This document shows, in pieces, positions 20,984 through 30,887 of a stretch of DNA of 64,000 bases; position 1 is the stretch's first letter; each line of letters begins with the position of its first letter. The stretch spans positions 310,001 to 374,000 of the forward strand of contig CADECF010000001.1 of assembly GCA_902825775.1 (NCBI GenBank), written 5' to 3'. The notes under the pieces were generated by a model that was not told the DNA's origin, searched no databases, and worked only from the letters and a program-made list of their open reading frames with translations. The translations under genes were made by a program, and so were the position numbers. This stretch comes from an uncultured Lysobacteraceae bacterium. GTDB taxonomy: Bacteria; Pseudomonadota; Gammaproteobacteria; Xanthomonadales; Xanthomonadaceae.

Positions 20984-22963
20984 ATGCTGCAGAGCCTCAG
21001 AGACAAATCGTCGAGCTGGATCGCCAAAGTCATCCTGGCGCTGCTGCTCATTCCGTTCGCCTTCTTCGGCGTCGAGCAATACCTGTCGCAGCGCGTCGAC
21101 ACTTTCGCCGCGCGCGTGTCGACGCCGCCCACTTGGTGGGCGACCGCCCCGACCTGGTGGCCGGCCAAGATGCTGTGGAAGCATCAGGAAATCGGCGTCG
21201 ACGAGTTCCGCGCGCAGTTCGAGCGCGAGCGCGGACAACGTCGCTTGGCCGAAGGCGAAGCCTTCGACGCACGCGCTTTCGAAAGCGCGGAAAACAAGCG
21301 CGCCGTACTCGACAAGATGATCGACGAGCGGGTGATGCGGATTGCGGCCGAACGCGCCGGCATCGTGATCGGCGACGCGCAAGTGCGCGAGACGATCCAA
21401 TCGCTTCCGGATTTCCAGGTCGACGGCAAGTTCGATCCGCAGCGTTACCAGTTGGGCCTGCAGTCGCTCAACCCGCCCAAGACCCCGCGCCAATTCGATC
21501 AACTGGTGCGCGAGAGCCTGCAGCAGTCGCAAGTGCCCAGCCGTCTGGCCGAATCGGCTTTCGTCACTTCCGGCGAGCTGGATCGCCTGCTGGTGCTGTT
21601 GGGCGAGAAGCGCGATGTGAGTTTCGCGCTGATGCCGGCGCCAGCGCCGGACACCGGTGCGGTCAGCGGCGCGGACATCCTCAAGTGGTACCGCGACCAC
21701 GGCAGCCAATACCGCGCGCCCGAATCGGTCGCGATCGAATACGTCGAACTCAACGCTGCGACATTGCCTCCGCTGCAAGCCGACGAGGCGCAATTGCGCG
21801 CCCGTTACGAGCAGGAGAAGACGCGTTTCGTCGCCGCCGAACAACGCCAGGCTTCGCATATCCTCGTTAGCGTGGCACCCAATGCCGACGCTGCCGCGCA
21901 AAAGGCGGCTGAGCAGAAAGCCGCCGTGCTGGCGACGCAGGCCAAGACGCCGGGCGTCGATTTCGCCGCGCTGGCCCGCGCCAATTCCGACGATCCCGGC
22001 TCCAAAGAAGCCGGCGGCGATCTGGGCCTGGTCGAGAAAGGCGTGATGGGCGACCAGGCGTTCGACGATGCGTTGTTCTCGATGCAGCCCAATCAGGTCA
22101 GCGGACCGGTGAAGAGCGCATTCGGTTACCACATCATCAAGTTGGGCGAGATCAAGACCGGGCAGCAGGTGCCGTTCGAGCAGGTGCGCGACGAACTCGC
22201 GCGCGAGCAGGCCGAAGCCGATCGCGAAAAGCAGTTCAACGATATGGCCGGGCGCATGGTCGATCTGGTCAACAAGAACCCCACGGCGCTGGAACCGGCC
22301 GCGCGCGAGATGAAGCTGCCGGTGCAGAAGCTGGGTCCGTTCCCGCGCGGCGCCGGCGCGAGCGGCGTGGCAGCCAATCCGCTGCTGCAGCGCGCCGCGT
22401 TCTCGGAGATCCTGGTGCAGGACGGTACGGTCAGCGATCCGATCGAGATCGCGACCAATCACAACATCTGGATCCGCGTCACGCAGCACCTGCCCGAGCG
22501 CGCGCAGCCGCTGGCCGAAGTACGCGATAGCGTGATCGCGGCCATCCGCGCGGACCGCACGCGCAAGGTTTCCGCGGCCGCCGCGGATGCGGTGCTGGCG
22601 CGCGTGAACAAGGGCGAGACGTTGGAAGCCGTCGCTGCCGCGCAGGGCTTGCAGGCTAATGCGTTGCAGGCGATCCCGCGCAGCGCGCCGGTGCCGACGC
22701 AGGAAGCCAATGCGGCGATCTTCGCCGCGCCGCGTCCCGCTCCGGGCAAAGTGTCGGCGGGTAAGGTCGATTTGCCTGACGGCAGCCATGTGGTGTTCGC
22801 CGTCACCAAGGTCGAAGCGGGCGATCCGAAAGAGCTGCCGCAGGAACAGCGCAAGCAGATGCGCGATCAGATCGCGCAGATGAAAGGCATCGATGCCGCA
22901 CAAGGTTACGTCACTGCGATGCGCAAGCAGATGAAGGTGGAAGTGGCGGAAGACCGGTTGTAA
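20984..22963 (+). CDS. ppiD: Membrane-anchored periplasmic folding factor PpiD (parvulin family)
   Basis: 659 residues. One N-terminal membrane helix (about 13-30), a SurA-like N-terminal chaperone region, and a parvulin domain (about 280-390: 'QASHILVSV', 'DDPGSKEAGGDLGLVEKGVMG', 'FGYHIIKLGEI'), then a second SurA-like helical region. Assists periplasmic protein maturation near SecYEG. A tryptophan-rich stretch (TPPTWWATAPTWWP) follows the anchor; its role is unknown. Its position after hupB and the tRNAs is conserved in related genomes. Confidence 0.93.
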   Translation: MLQSLRDKSSSWIAKVILALLLIPFAFFGVEQYLSQRVDTFAARVSTPPTWWATAPTWWPAKMLWKHQEIGVDEFRAQFERERGQRRLAEGEAFDARAFESAENKRAVLDKMIDERVMRIAAERAGIVIGDAQVRETIQSLPDFQVDGKFDPQRYQLGLQSLNPPKTPRQFDQLVRESLQQSQVPSRLAESAFVTSGELDRLLVLLGEKRDVSFALMPAPAPDTGAVSGADILKWYRDHGSQYRAPESVAIEYVELNAATLPPLQADEAQLRARYEQEKTRFVAAEQRQASHILVSVAPNADAAAQKAAEQKAAVLATQAKTPGVDFAALARANSDDPGSKEAGGDLGLVEKGVMGDQAFDDALFSMQPNQVSGPVKSAFGYHIIKLGEIKTGQQVPFEQVRDELAREQAEADREKQFNDMAGRMVDLVNKNPTALEPAAREMKLPVQKLGPFPRGAGASGVAANPLLQRAAFSEILVQDGTVSDPIEIATNHNIWIRVTQHLPERAQPLAEVRDSVIAAIRADRTRKVSAAAADAVLARVNKGETLEAVAAAQGLQANALQAIPRSAPVPTQEANAAIFAAPRPAPGKVSAGKVDLPDGSHVVFAVTKVEAGDPKELPQEQRKQMRDQIAQMKGIDAAQGYVTAMRKQMKVEVAEDRL

Positions 22964-23005
22964 TCGCCGTAGCGGCGCATCGTCGTCGCTCGGCTTTCAT
23001 CAGCC

Positions 23006-23270
23006 GTCATCCCAGCGCAAGCTGGGACCCATTTTGATCTTTAAGGCTGTCATCCCGGCGCACGCCGGGATCCAGCGCCTTTGCCCTTGCTCTGTAGAGC
23101 GGAGCTTGCTCCGCTAGTTCTATCGACGGATATCGATCTGGTATTGCATGGGCCTGGGCCCCGGCATGCGCCGGGATGACGGCTTCAAGGCAAGGACAAC
23201 AAGCATCCTGCCGTTCGCTGGGATGACGGCATCAAGCAAACGCAGCGGAGCAAGCTCCGCTCTACAAAAG
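23006..23270. repeat. Cluster of three palindromic element types downstream of ppiD
   Basis: The ppiD-fabI interval (313 bp, convergent genes) is almost entirely repeats: gtcatcccagcgcaagctg (23,006 on), gtcatcccggcgcacgccg (23,049 on), tgtagagcggagcttgctcc (23,092 on), a second ggcatgcgccgggatgac (23,163 on) and the inverse agcaagctccgctctaca near 23,250-23,270. The outer arms are inverted copies of each other. No gene is seen here. Confidence 0.75.
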
Positions 23271-23276
23271 TAGCGC

Positions 23277-24071
23277 TCAGTGCTCGTCGCCCACGCCGGT
23301 CATGCCGAGGATGTTGTAGCCGGCATCGACGTAAGTGATCTCGCCGGTCACGCCCGCCGCCAGATCCGAGCACAGGAACGCGGCGACGTTGCCGACGTCC
23401 TCGATCGTCACGCTGCGCCGCATCGGCGCATAACTCTCGACGTGGCCGAGCATCTTGCGGAAATTGGCGATGCCGGCCGCGGCCAGCGTCTTGATCGGGC
23501 CGGCCGAGATCGCATTGACGCGAGTGCCTTCAAGGCCAAGATTCAAAGCCAGATAGCGCACGCTGGCTTCCAGCGCCGCCTTGGCCACGCCCATCACGTT
23601 GTAGTTGGCCAGCGCGCGCTCGGCGCCGAGGTAGGTGAGGGTCAGGATGCTGCCGTTGCGGCCGCTCATCATCGGCCGCGCGGCTTTGGCCAGCGCCGAC
23701 AGCGAATACGCCGAGATGTCGTGCGCGATGCGGAAATTCTCCCGCGTCAGCCCATCGAGATAGCCGCCCTCGATCGCCTCGCGCGGCGCGAAGCCGATCG
23801 AATGCACCAGGATGTCCAAGCCGTCCCAATGCTTGCCGAGCTCCGCGAAGCAGGCCTCGATCTGCGCGTCTTCGGCCACGTCGAGCGGGATCACGATGTT
23901 GGAGCCGTATTCGGCGGCCGCGTCCTCGACCCGCGATTTCAGCTTGTCGCTCTGGTAGGTGAACGCGAGTTCTGCGCCTTCGCGGCGCATCGCTTCGGCG
24001 ATGCCGTTGGCGATCGATCGCTGGCTGGCGATGCCGGTGATCAGCGCGCGCTTGCCTTGCAGGAAGCCCAT
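23277..24071 (-). CDS. fabI: Enoyl-[acyl-carrier-protein] reductase (NADH)
   Basis: 264 residues of the FabI short-chain dehydrogenase type. N-terminal Rossmann motif [20 protein letters not shown], catalytic Tyr...Lys spaced YNVMGVAK, and the substrate loop [12 protein letters not shown]. Last step of the type II fatty-acid elongation cycle. ATG 24071 gives the normal [11 protein letters not shown] start; the frame upstream is non-homologous. Flanked by palindromic repeats on both sides. Confidence 0.95.
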   Translation of the reverse strand: MGFLQGKRALITGIASQRSIANGIAEAMRREGAELAFTYQSDKLKSRVEDAAAEYGSNIVIPLDVAEDAQIEACFAELGKHWDGLDILVHSIGFAPREAIEGGYLDGLTRENFRIAHDISAYSLSALAKAARPMMSGRNGSILTLTYLGAERALANYNVMGVAKAALEASVRYLALNLGLEGTRVNAISAGPIKTLAAAGIANFRKMLGHVESYAPMRRSVTIEDVGNVAAFLCSDLAAGVTGEITYVDAGYNILGMTGVGDEH

Positions 24072-24179
24072 GGGAAGCCTTGTCGGTTGCGGAGCAGGCG
24101 CCAAGTTTGCCGCCGCCGGGTCGCCGAGTCGAGTTTTGGCGGCCCGCAAGGTCGGTCGAGCCCTCATCGAGCGGCTTCT

Positions 24180-24254
24180 GTGGGAGCGGCTTCAGCCGCC
24201 AGATTTTGGGGATGAGGGCGATCTTGAAGAGCTCGCGGCTGAAGCCGCTCCCAC
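24180..24254. repeat. GTGGGAGCGGCTTCAGCCGC palindromic element, copy 1
   Basis: Starts gtgggagcggcttcagccgc and ends with the exact inverse, with a 35-bp variable centre. Additional partial agcggcttctgtg/cagaagccgct arms extend it on both sides (24,170-24,265). Five more copies occur in this window (27.4, 28.2, 36.8, 61.4, 61.9 kb). Confidence 0.85.
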
Positions 24255-24276
24255 AGAAGCCGCTCCACAAAGCCGG

Positions 24277-25440
24277 CTATTCGTCGAGCTTCAGCACCAT
24301 GCCCGGCTTGATGACGCTCTTGGCGCCCAGCCCGTTGCGCTGCTGCAATTGCGCCGTATCCAACTTGTACTTGCGCGCGATCACCGACAGCGATTCGCCG
24401 CGTTTCACGGTATGGGTGCGCGCCGCCGCAGCTTCGCCCGCGCCGGCGAGCAGCGTCGGCATTGCCGCGGCGCCGGCGTCGGCGAGGGTGGCCATATCGG
24501 CGATGGCCGGCATCTCGACGCTTGCCGCGGGCGCCAGCACCTGCAGTTTGCGGTCGTTGCCGGCCACGCGTCCGGCGGGGAAAGCGGGATTCATGCGCTT
24601 GAGTGCGGCCGCATCGAAACCGCGTTGCCTGGCCCATTCGCCGAGGCTGTCGGCATCGGCCGGCAAAGGCTGCGCGACCAGCACGGGCACCGGACGATCG
24701 ATCGCACGCAACCAATCGGCGCGGTCGTCGGCCTGTTCCATCAGGCAAGACAAGGCATGCAGCTTGCGCACGTAAGCGTAGGTGATGCCCGACAGCCCGA
24801 CCAGTTCCGCCGGCCGCGCATTGCGCGCGTTCTGGCCGCTGCGGCGCAGCGACTGCAGCAGGCGGTATTCGCCTGCGTTGTAAGCCATCACCGCCAGCCG
24901 CCAATCGCCGGCGAACATGCCGTGCAGCGTCTTGAGATAGCGCACCGCAGCGCGCGTCGAATCCACCGGCGACAGGCGGCCGTCGTAACCGGCGCGCATC
25001 GGCACTTTGTGGTTGCGCGCGGTGATGGCGATGAACTGCCACAGCCCGGCCGGCCCGCCGGCGCTGCGCGCGGCGGGCTGGTAGCCGCTTTCCACGAACG
25101 GGATCAATGCGAACTCGGTCGGCAGATCGGCTTCGATCAGCGCGTCCACCACATAACCGAACAAAGGCAGCACATCGCTGTCCGGATTGGTCAGCTTTTT
25201 CGGCGCGCCGGCGAAGTGCTGGCGCCAGCGCGCGCTGACCGCGTCGACGTTGCAGCTGGGGTCGGCCAGGTGCTCGCGAAAACGCTTGTAGATGTCGGCA
25301 CCGCTGCGGGTGGCCGCCGTGCCGTCGGTGGCTACGGCCGGCAACGCCAGCGGCGTATCGGCCGATTGCGCCTTCGCCGGCAAGGCCGGCGACAACGCGA
25401 CGGCAAGCAGCGCCAATGCGGGCAGCCAAGGCCGGATCAT
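24277..25440 (-). CDS. Lytic transglycosylase with C-terminal LysM domain (MltD-like)
   Basis: 387 residues. Signal peptide ([24 protein letters not shown]), an SLT domain (about 95-240) with the catalytic Glu in FVESGY and the GLWQFI / YNAGEYR signatures, and one LysM motif at the C-terminus ([16 protein letters not shown]). Cleaves glycan strands of peptidoglycan. Its start ATG overlaps the gloB stop (ATGA), so gloB and this gene form a minus-strand operon, as in relatives where gloB and mltD are neighbours. Confidence 0.9.
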   Translation of the reverse strand: MIRPWLPALALLAVALSPALPAKAQSADTPLALPAVATDGTAATRSGADIYKRFREHLADPSCNVDAVSARWRQHFAGAPKKLTNPDSDVLPLFGYVVDALIEADLPTEFALIPFVESGYQPAARSAGGPAGLWQFIAITARNHKVPMRAGYDGRLSPVDSTRAAVRYLKTLHGMFAGDWRLAVMAYNAGEYRLLQSLRRSGQNARNARPAELVGLSGITYAYVRKLHALSCLMEQADDRADWLRAIDRPVPVLVAQPLPADADSLGEWARQRGFDAAALKRMNPAFPAGRVAGNDRKLQVLAPAASVEMPAIADMATLADAGAAAMPTLLAGAGEAAAARTHTVKRGESLSVIARKYKLDTAQLQQRNGLGAKSVIKPGMVLKLDE

Positions 25441-26210
25441 GCGCGGAAGCCGTCCTTCCAACGGCGCAATTCGGCGAAGGTTTCCACGCGGTCCGCCGGT
25501 TCGCGGCCGATGTGCGCGGCGACCGAAGTTTTCACGGCGTCTTCGTCCACGCGCAGGAATGGATTGGCGGCGCGTTCCTGCGCCATCGTGCTCGGCAGCG
25601 TGGGGCGGCCGTCGGCGCGCAGGACAGCCGCTTCGGCGCTGCGTGCGGCCAGGGTCGCGTTGCCGGGTTCGACGGTTTGTGCGAAGCGGGCGTTGGCGAG
25701 GGTGTATTCATGGCCGCAGCAAACACGGATGTCGCCGGGCAGGGCGGCCAGCCGGTCCAGCGAGGCGAGCATCTGGGCCGGCGTGCCCTCGAACATCCGC
25801 CCGCAGCCGAGACTGAACAACGTATCGCCGCAGAACACCGCACCGCCGTCGCCGGGGAAATGAAAAGCCACGTGGCTGCGCGTATGCCCCGGCACGGCGA
25901 GCACTTCGAAGCTTCGTCCCAGCAGATCCCCGCGCTCGCCATCGTCCACACGGCGCGTGGCGGTGGCGATGCGCTCATCGTCCGGAGCGAGCACCGGCAA
26001 CGATGGCCAGCGCCGCAGCAGGGCCGGCACGCCGCCGATGTGGTCGTCGTGATGGTGGGTCAGCAGGATCGCCGCCGGCGTCAGGCCCTGGTCGGCCGCG
26101 GCCAGCACCGGACCGGCTTCGCCGGGGTCGACGAGCAGCGCCCGGCCGTCGTCGCCCAGCCAGGCCCAGATGTAGTTGTCGCTGAACGCGGGCAGAGCCT
26201 GCAAACGCAT
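25437..26210 (-). CDS. gloB: Hydroxyacylglutathione hydrolase (glyoxalase II)
   Basis: 257 residues of the metallo-beta-lactamase fold: THHHDDH zinc motif (about residues 54-60), GHTRSH and the CGHEYT segment, plus a C-terminal glyoxalase II domain (NPFLRVDE). Hydrolyses S-lactoylglutathione to D-lactate and glutathione, the second step of methylglyoxal detoxification. ATG 26210 gives the standard [15 protein letters not shown] start. Divergent from the methyltransferase gene with only 39 bp between. Confidence 0.95.
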   Translation of the reverse strand: MRLQALPAFSDNYIWAWLGDDGRALLVDPGEAGPVLAAADQGLTPAAILLTHHHDDHIGGVPALLRRWPSLPVLAPDDERIATATRRVDDGERGDLLGRSFEVLAVPGHTRSHVAFHFPGDGGAVFCGDTLFSLGCGRMFEGTPAQMLASLDRLAALPGDIRVCCGHEYTLANARFAQTVEPGNATLAARSAEAAVLRADGRPTLPSTMAQERAANPFLRVDEDAVKTSVAAHIGREPADRVETFAELRRWKDGFRA

Positions 26211-26249
26211 CGGGTGACGCTCCGGAAGCTTTCCCGCAGAATTCGGACC

Positions 26250-26903
26250 ATGCCCGCCCGCTCCGCCAGCCGTCAACCCGACGGCGTCACATCTTGGTTC
26301 AAAACCCCACAGGGCCAAGCCGTGCTGCGCAGCGAGGACGAAGCCGTGCGCCAGGCCATGCGCGAACGTCCCGGCCTACCGAGCCTGTGGCTGACGCAGC
26401 AGCATTCCCACATCGACGTAGAAGGCGGGCTTTGCGTGCGTTTGGCGCAAGATAACGGCTTTTTCGCCGGAGATGTCTTCTGCGACACGGATCTGCCGCT
26501 GGCTAGCGAGGCGATAGGTACGGTGATCCTGCAGCATGTCGGCGAGACCTATCCGGATTGGGCGGACCTGTTGGAGGAGTGCGCCCGGGTATTGATTCCG
26601 GGCGGACGCCTGTGGGTCTTCGCCCTGAATCCGTTGGGCCTGTACCGCGCCCGCTGGTCCGGCAACGGCCTGCGCAGTTGCGAGCCGGTCACCTGGCGCC
26701 GGCGGATGCGTGCCCATGGCTTGCAGCCCGAACCGGTCTCGATGGGTCTAGGGCCGCGCTGGCGGGTGCAGGCCTTACCCGATCCGCAGACCGGCGCCGG
26801 TAGCCGCGCCGCCTATCTGCTGCGTGCGGAGAAGCAGGTGATCCCGCTGACCCGGATGCGCCAACCCGCCTTGCGCTGGCAACCGAGCCTGCCTACCGTC
26901 TGA
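26250..26903 (+). CDS. SAM-dependent methyltransferase, YafS-like
   Basis: 217 residues of the class I methyltransferase fold (type 11): '[45 protein letters not shown]' covers motifs II and III; the GxGxG of motif I is degenerate, as is usual in this subfamily. Position between gloB and rnhA matches yafS in enterobacteria, where function is also unknown. ATG 26250 chosen; the frame extends upstream only through gloB antisense. Confidence 0.82.
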   Translation: MPARSASRQPDGVTSWFKTPQGQAVLRSEDEAVRQAMRERPGLPSLWLTQQHSHIDVEGGLCVRLAQDNGFFAGDVFCDTDLPLASEAIGTVILQHVGETYPDWADLLEECARVLIPGGRLWVFALNPLGLYRARWSGNGLRSCEPVTWRRRMRAHGLQPEPVSMGLGPRWRVQALPDPQTGAGSRAAYLLRAEKQVIPLTRMRQPALRWQPSLPTV

Positions 26904-26921
26904 CCGAGACCGTCCAACCGA

Positions 26922-27380
26922 ATGAAGTCCATCGAAATCCACACCGACGGCGCCTGCCTCGGCAATCCGGGTCCGGGCGGCTGGGCCGCCTTGCTGCGCT
27001 ACGGCAGCCGCGAGCGCGAACTGGTCGGCGGCGAAGCGCTGACCACCAACAACCGCATGGAGCTGATGGCCGCGATCGCCGGCCTCGAAGCGTTGACCGA
27101 ACCGTGCAAAGTCGCGCTGCATACCGATTCGCGCTATGTGCAGCAAGGCATCGGCGAATGGATGCCGAATTGGGTCAAGCGCGGCTGGAAAACCGCCGGC
27201 GGCGATCCGGTGAAGAACCGCGATCTTTGGGAACGCCTGCACGCGGCCACGCTGCGGCACAAGATCGACTGGCGTTGGGTCAAGGGCCATGCCGGCGATC
27301 CGGACAACGAACGCGTCGATGAATTGGCGCGCGCGGAGGCTATCGTGTTCAAGCAACGGCAGTCCACGCAGCAGTCATAG
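26922..27380 (+). CDS. rnhA: Ribonuclease HI
   Basis: 152 residues. The four acidic catalytic residues are in place: Asp9 (IHTDGAC), Glu47 (NRMELMA), Asp69 (HTDSRYV) and Asp133 (NERVDELA). The basic handle ([20 protein letters not shown]) is also present. Degrades the RNA strand of RNA-DNA hybrids. Starts 18 bp after the methyltransferase gene and is probably co-transcribed with it. Confidence 0.97.
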   Translation: MKSIEIHTDGACLGNPGPGGWAALLRYGSRERELVGGEALTTNNRMELMAAIAGLEALTEPCKVALHTDSRYVQQGIGEWMPNWVKRGWKTAGGDPVKNRDLWERLHAATLRHKIDWRWVKGHAGDPDNERVDELARAEAIVFKQRQSTQQS

Positions 27381-27397
27381 GCGAGCCGCGGGTTTTC

Positions 27398-27465
27398 GTG
27401 GGAGCGGCTTCAGCCGCGAGCTCTTCTGGTGCTGGGAAAGAGCTCGCGGCTGAAGCCGCTCCCAC
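27398..27465. repeat. GTGGGAGCGGCTTCAGCCGC palindromic element, copy 2
   Basis: gtgggagcggcttcagccgc, gagctctt-type centre of about 28 bp, and the inverse arm ending gccgctcccac. It separates rnhA from dnaQ, which are otherwise in the same direction. Confidence 0.85.
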
Positions 27466-27493
27466 GAAAGCGGCGCCTCGCTACAATGCCCGC

Positions 27494-28195
27494 ATGCGCC
27501 AAATCGTCCTCGACACCGAAACCACCGGGCTCTCTTGGGAAAAAGGCAACCGCGTGGTCGAGATCGGCTGCGTGGAGCTGTTCGAACGCCGCCCCACCGG
27601 ACGCACCTTCCACTGCTATCTCAATCCCGAATGCGAATTCGAGCCGGGGGCGCAGGAAGTCACCGGGTTGACGCTCGAATTCCTGGCCGACAAGCCGAAA
27701 TTCGCCGATGTGGCCGAGGAGTTCCTCGCCTTCATCGAAGGCGCCGAGCTGGTGATCCACAACGCGGCTTTCGACGTCGGCTTCCTCGATTCGGAACTGT
27801 CGCGGCTGGGCCCGCAATACGGTCGCATGCGCGAGCGCGCCAGCGTGGAAGATTCTCTGGAGCTGGCGCGGCAACGTTTCCCGGGCCAGCGCAATTCGCT
27901 GGACGCGCTGTGCAAGCGTCTCGGTGTGGACAATTCGCACCGCCAGTTGCACGGCGCGCTGCTCGATGCGCAGCTGTTGATGGAAGCCTATCTGGCGCTC
28001 ACTTCCGGGCAGAGCGAGATCGGCTTCGACAGCCTGACCGAGACCGTGTCGCAAGTGGTGATCGACCGCCGCATCGCGCCGGAATTGATGGGTTCGCGTC
28101 CGCGCGTGCACGTGGACGAAGCGGACCTGGCCGCGCATGAGGCGCGCCTGGCTGCGATCCGTGCCAGGGCCGGCGCCTGCGTCTGGGACGCCTAG
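27494..28195 (+). CDS. dnaQ: DNA polymerase III epsilon subunit (proofreading exonuclease)
   Basis: 233 residues. DEDDh exonuclease motifs: ExoI LDTETTG (Asp7, Glu9), ExoII HNAAFDVGFLD, ExoIIIe HGALLDAQLL with the catalytic His. The C-terminal tail should bind the alpha polymerase subunit. Start ATG 27494 yields MRQIVLDTETTG as in the family. The rnhA-dnaQ pair is conserved but here a palindromic repeat lies between them. Confidence 0.96.
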   Translation: MRQIVLDTETTGLSWEKGNRVVEIGCVELFERRPTGRTFHCYLNPECEFEPGAQEVTGLTLEFLADKPKFADVAEEFLAFIEGAELVIHNAAFDVGFLDSELSRLGPQYGRMRERASVEDSLELARQRFPGQRNSLDALCKRLGVDNSHRQLHGALLDAQLLMEAYLALTSGQSEIGFDSLTETVSQVVIDRRIAPELMGSRPRVHVDEADLAAHEARLAAIRARAGACVWDA

Positions 28196-28208
28196 CGAAT
28201 CGCTCTTT

Positions 28209-28293
28209 GTGGGAGCGGCTTCAGCCGCGAGCTCTTGATTTTCGGGATGCGCAGCCGCGGCGATGAAAAGCTCGCGGCTGAAGCCGCCCCCAC
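28209..28293. repeat. GTGGGAGCGGCTTCAGCCGC palindromic element, copy 3
   Basis: gtgggagcggcttcagccgc and inverse arm ending gaagccgcccccac (one base differs from the other copies), with a centre of about 45 bp. Lies between convergent dnaQ and the phosphatase gene. Confidence 0.85.
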
Positions 28294-28315
28294 AAAATCT
28301 AAAGAGCGAAAGCGG

Positions 28316-29020
28316 TTAGTGGCGACGGACCAGGATTACCGTCACGTTGTCCGAACCACCGCCGTCCAATGCGGCCGCGACCAGGCCATCCACGCATTCC
28401 TGCGCGCTGCATTCGCCGTGCGACAGGATCCGAGCGATGCCGCGATCGTCCACTTCCTCGGTCAATCCGTCGCTGCACAGCAGTAGCTGCATGCCCGGAC
28501 GCAGCTCGCCGGTCATCGTTTCCACGTTGAGCTGGACCGGATCGGTGACGCCCAGCGCCTGGGTCACCACATTGCGGTGCGGATGGTTGCGCGCCTGCTC
28601 GTTGGTGATGGCGCCTTGCGCGATCAGTTCCTGCACATAACTGTGGTCCTGCGACAGCTGCGCCAGCTGGCCGTCGCGCCACAGGTAGACCCGGCTGTCG
28701 CCGACCCAAGCCACTTCGAAGCGGTTGCCCGCGACGCGTGCGGCGACGACCGTGGTGCCCATCGGCAAGGCTTCGTTGCGGCGCTTGGAGGCGCGGATGA
28801 TTTCCTCGTCGGCGATGCGGATGGCCTGCGCCAGGGGCGTGCCCTCCCGCACCTCGCGGACGATGGTTTCGCGGGCCAGCGCGCTGGCGACTTCGCCGTA
28901 CTGGTGCCCACCCATGCCGTCGGCCACCAGCCAAAGGCCGAGTTCGCTATCGCCGTAGTAGGTGTCTTCGTTCAGCTCGCGCCGCAGGCCCACGTGGGTC
29001 AGGTGTCCAAACTCGATCAT
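28316..29020 (-). CDS. PP2C-family protein serine/threonine phosphatase
   Basis: 234 residues with the PP2C metal-binding motifs: 'RRELNEDTYYGD', VADGMGGHQYGE, 'WVGDSRVYLWR', 'LLCSDGLTEEV' and 'GSDNVTVILV'. It should dephosphorylate Ser/Thr-phosphorylated proteins in the cytoplasm; such genes often partner with a Hanks kinase or type VI secretion genes, but none is nearby. Monocistronic. Upstream, 29,021-29,234, I see no gene. Confidence 0.9.
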   Translation of the reverse strand: MIEFGHLTHVGLRRELNEDTYYGDSELGLWLVADGMGGHQYGEVASALARETIVREVREGTPLAQAIRIADEEIIRASKRRNEALPMGTTVVAARVAGNRFEVAWVGDSRVYLWRDGQLAQLSQDHSYVQELIAQGAITNEQARNHPHRNVVTQALGVTDPVQLNVETMTGELRPGMQLLLCSDGLTEEVDDRGIARILSHGECSAQECVDGLVAAALDGGGSDNVTVILVRRH

Positions 29021-29234
29021 GAGTCGATCATGCCGTGATGTGGGGGCTCTTGCAGACGGATAACGGAATCATCGCGTCAGGGAGGACGCGAGGCAAGGTA
29101 AGTCGAACCCCAGGTGTTGCAACGCCGGCTTAAGAGGGCGTCGGTTCGGTATCGATGGTAGGGATGAGGCGGCTTGCTTCGTCTAGAGCGGGCTTTCATT
29201 GCCTACCGATCTGCCGACCCGGGCCCTCATCAAG

Positions 29235-29381
<147 letters not shown>

Positions 29382-29489
29382 GGTGGCCCGGCAGCGGGCG
29401 TAACGCGGCCGGGGGCGCAATGATACGGGCCGCGGGCTGGCCGGACAAGGCGGGGCGTAAACTGTCGGCCTCCCACACGAACGGTTCCC

Positions 29490-29921
29490 ATGTCCGAAAT
29501 CCTCGTTCCCGTCTCCTTCGGCGAGTTGCTCGACAAGATCGCTATTCTGCAGATCAAGTCCGAGCGCATGACCGACCCGGCCAAACTGGCCAATGTGCGC
29601 AACGAGCTGTCCGCGCTGGAAAACACCTGGATGGCGCACCCGGCTGCTGTAAAGGATCCCGGATCGCAGTCCGGGACAGGCATCGCCAAGCTTCGCGCCG
29701 ACCTCAAAGCCGTGAACGAGCGCCTGTGGGTGATCGAGGACGACATCCGCATCAAGGAGAAGGCGCAGGCCTTCGACGACGAATTCGTCAGGCTCGCCCG
29801 CAGCGTCTACTTCGAGAACGACGAACGCGCCCGGATCAAGAAGGACATCAATCTGGCGCTGGGTTCGAGCTACGTCGAAGAAAAGTCGTACCAGGACTAC
29901 AAGAGCGGCGCGGCGCCCTAA
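29490..29921 (+). CDS. DUF6165 family protein
   Basis: 143 residues, hydrophilic, alpha-helical. The 'EILVPVSFGELLDKIAILQIKSERM' start and 'LRADLKAVNERLWVIEDDIRIKE' centre fit DUF6165, small proteins often near glycosyltransferases; here a family 9 glycosyltransferase lies 1.3 kb away. Residues about 53-64 (VKDPGSQSGTG) are encoded by a palindrome (tcccgga-tcgcag-tccggga) and look like an in-frame insertion. Function unknown. Confidence 0.75.
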   Translation: MSEILVPVSFGELLDKIAILQIKSERMTDPAKLANVRNELSALENTWMAHPAAVKDPGSQSGTGIAKLRADLKAVNERLWVIEDDIRIKEKAQAFDDEFVRLARSVYFENDERARIKKDINLALGSSYVEEKSYQDYKSGAAP

Positions 29922-30772
29922 GCGCCGGTCCATGCCGCCGCGATGGCCGGGCCCCAGGCGCGCATCGTCAGGAAATAGGTCAGCACGGCCAAGGCCAGCG
30001 TCGCTGTCAGTTGCAGCAGCGCCGTTGCGGCGAGCAGGGCGGCCCCCGCGTCGGAACGCTTGGCGCGGACGACTATTTCGGCCAGCGCCAGATTCGGTAC
30101 GAAGAAGAAGTACAGCATCACCAGATCGAACGGGCCATCGAAGGTCGCGGTATGGCCGACGCCGCCGGCGAGCACGCGCCAGGCGGTGTATTCGATGCGG
30201 TACAGCCACGAGGCGATGGCCAGCGCGAACAAACGGATCGCCCACGCGCGGTGCGCTTCGAAGCGGCGGGCACGCGCGTGCCGCGCCGTGTGGAACGCGG
30301 CCAATGCCAGCAGCGCGCCGTAGAGCGCGAAGGCGATGTTCATCGGCATGCCGCCGATCGTTCCCTTGAGCAGGATGTAAACCAGCCCGCCCAACCCGGC
30401 GAGCACGGCCGAGGAGGCGTACAGCCTCCCCGTCCAGCGATGCAGTTTCGGCACGCGTCTGCGCACCGCGCCGATCAACTGCACCGGGCCCAGGAACAAC
30501 AGGATGCTGCCGGCCAGGAAATGCAGGCCGATGCCGATATTGGCCATCGGCGCACTCCGGTCGAACAAGCGCGGCGGCTCTGCGCGATGGTTCCAATGCT
30601 CGGCCGCGCCGCCCAGCCACGCGCCGCCGTAGAAAGACAAGATGTAGGCGCCGAACACGATCGCGCTGAGCCAGACCATCGCGACCAGCGCTGCGCCCGT
30701 CCAGCGCACCGTACCGGCCCAGAATTGCGCTGTCGCCCGTGGCGAAGCGAAATCCGCCGCAATCTCGTTCAT
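29918..30772 (-). CDS. DUF2306 membrane protein
   Basis: 284 residues, seven or eight hydrophobic helices. The pattern 'HFLAGSILLFLGPVQLI', 'LHRWTGRLY', and 'HRAWAIRLFALA' with conserved membrane His and Arg is that of DUF2306, a family of unknown function that resembles cytochrome b561-like four-helix proteins. The 3' end overlaps the DUF6165 gene by 4 bp. Confidence 0.8.
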   Translation of the reverse strand: MNEIAADFASPRATAQFWAGTVRWTGAALVAMVWLSAIVFGAYILSFYGGAWLGGAAEHWNHRAEPPRLFDRSAPMANIGIGLHFLAGSILLFLGPVQLIGAVRRRVPKLHRWTGRLYASSAVLAGLGGLVYILLKGTIGGMPMNIAFALYGALLALAAFHTARHARARRFEAHRAWAIRLFALAIASWLYRIEYTAWRVLAGGVGHTATFDGPFDLVMLYFFFVPNLALAEIVVRAKRSDAGAALLAATALLQLTATLALAVLTYFLTMRAWGPAIAAAWTGA

Positions 30773-30887
30773 CGCTTGTCCTTCCGCTACGAAACCGGAG
30801 GAAGTTAGAGAGAGATGGACGTCGCAAAAACCCGCTTGAGGCGGGGCTGGACCCTGCCGACGGACAGGGCGCGCGTACCGCAGCGGA

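Noticed and set aside
20960-22903. Long open frame opposite ppiD
   Set aside because: Mirror of a confident gene with low-complexity Arg/Leu/Gly translation.
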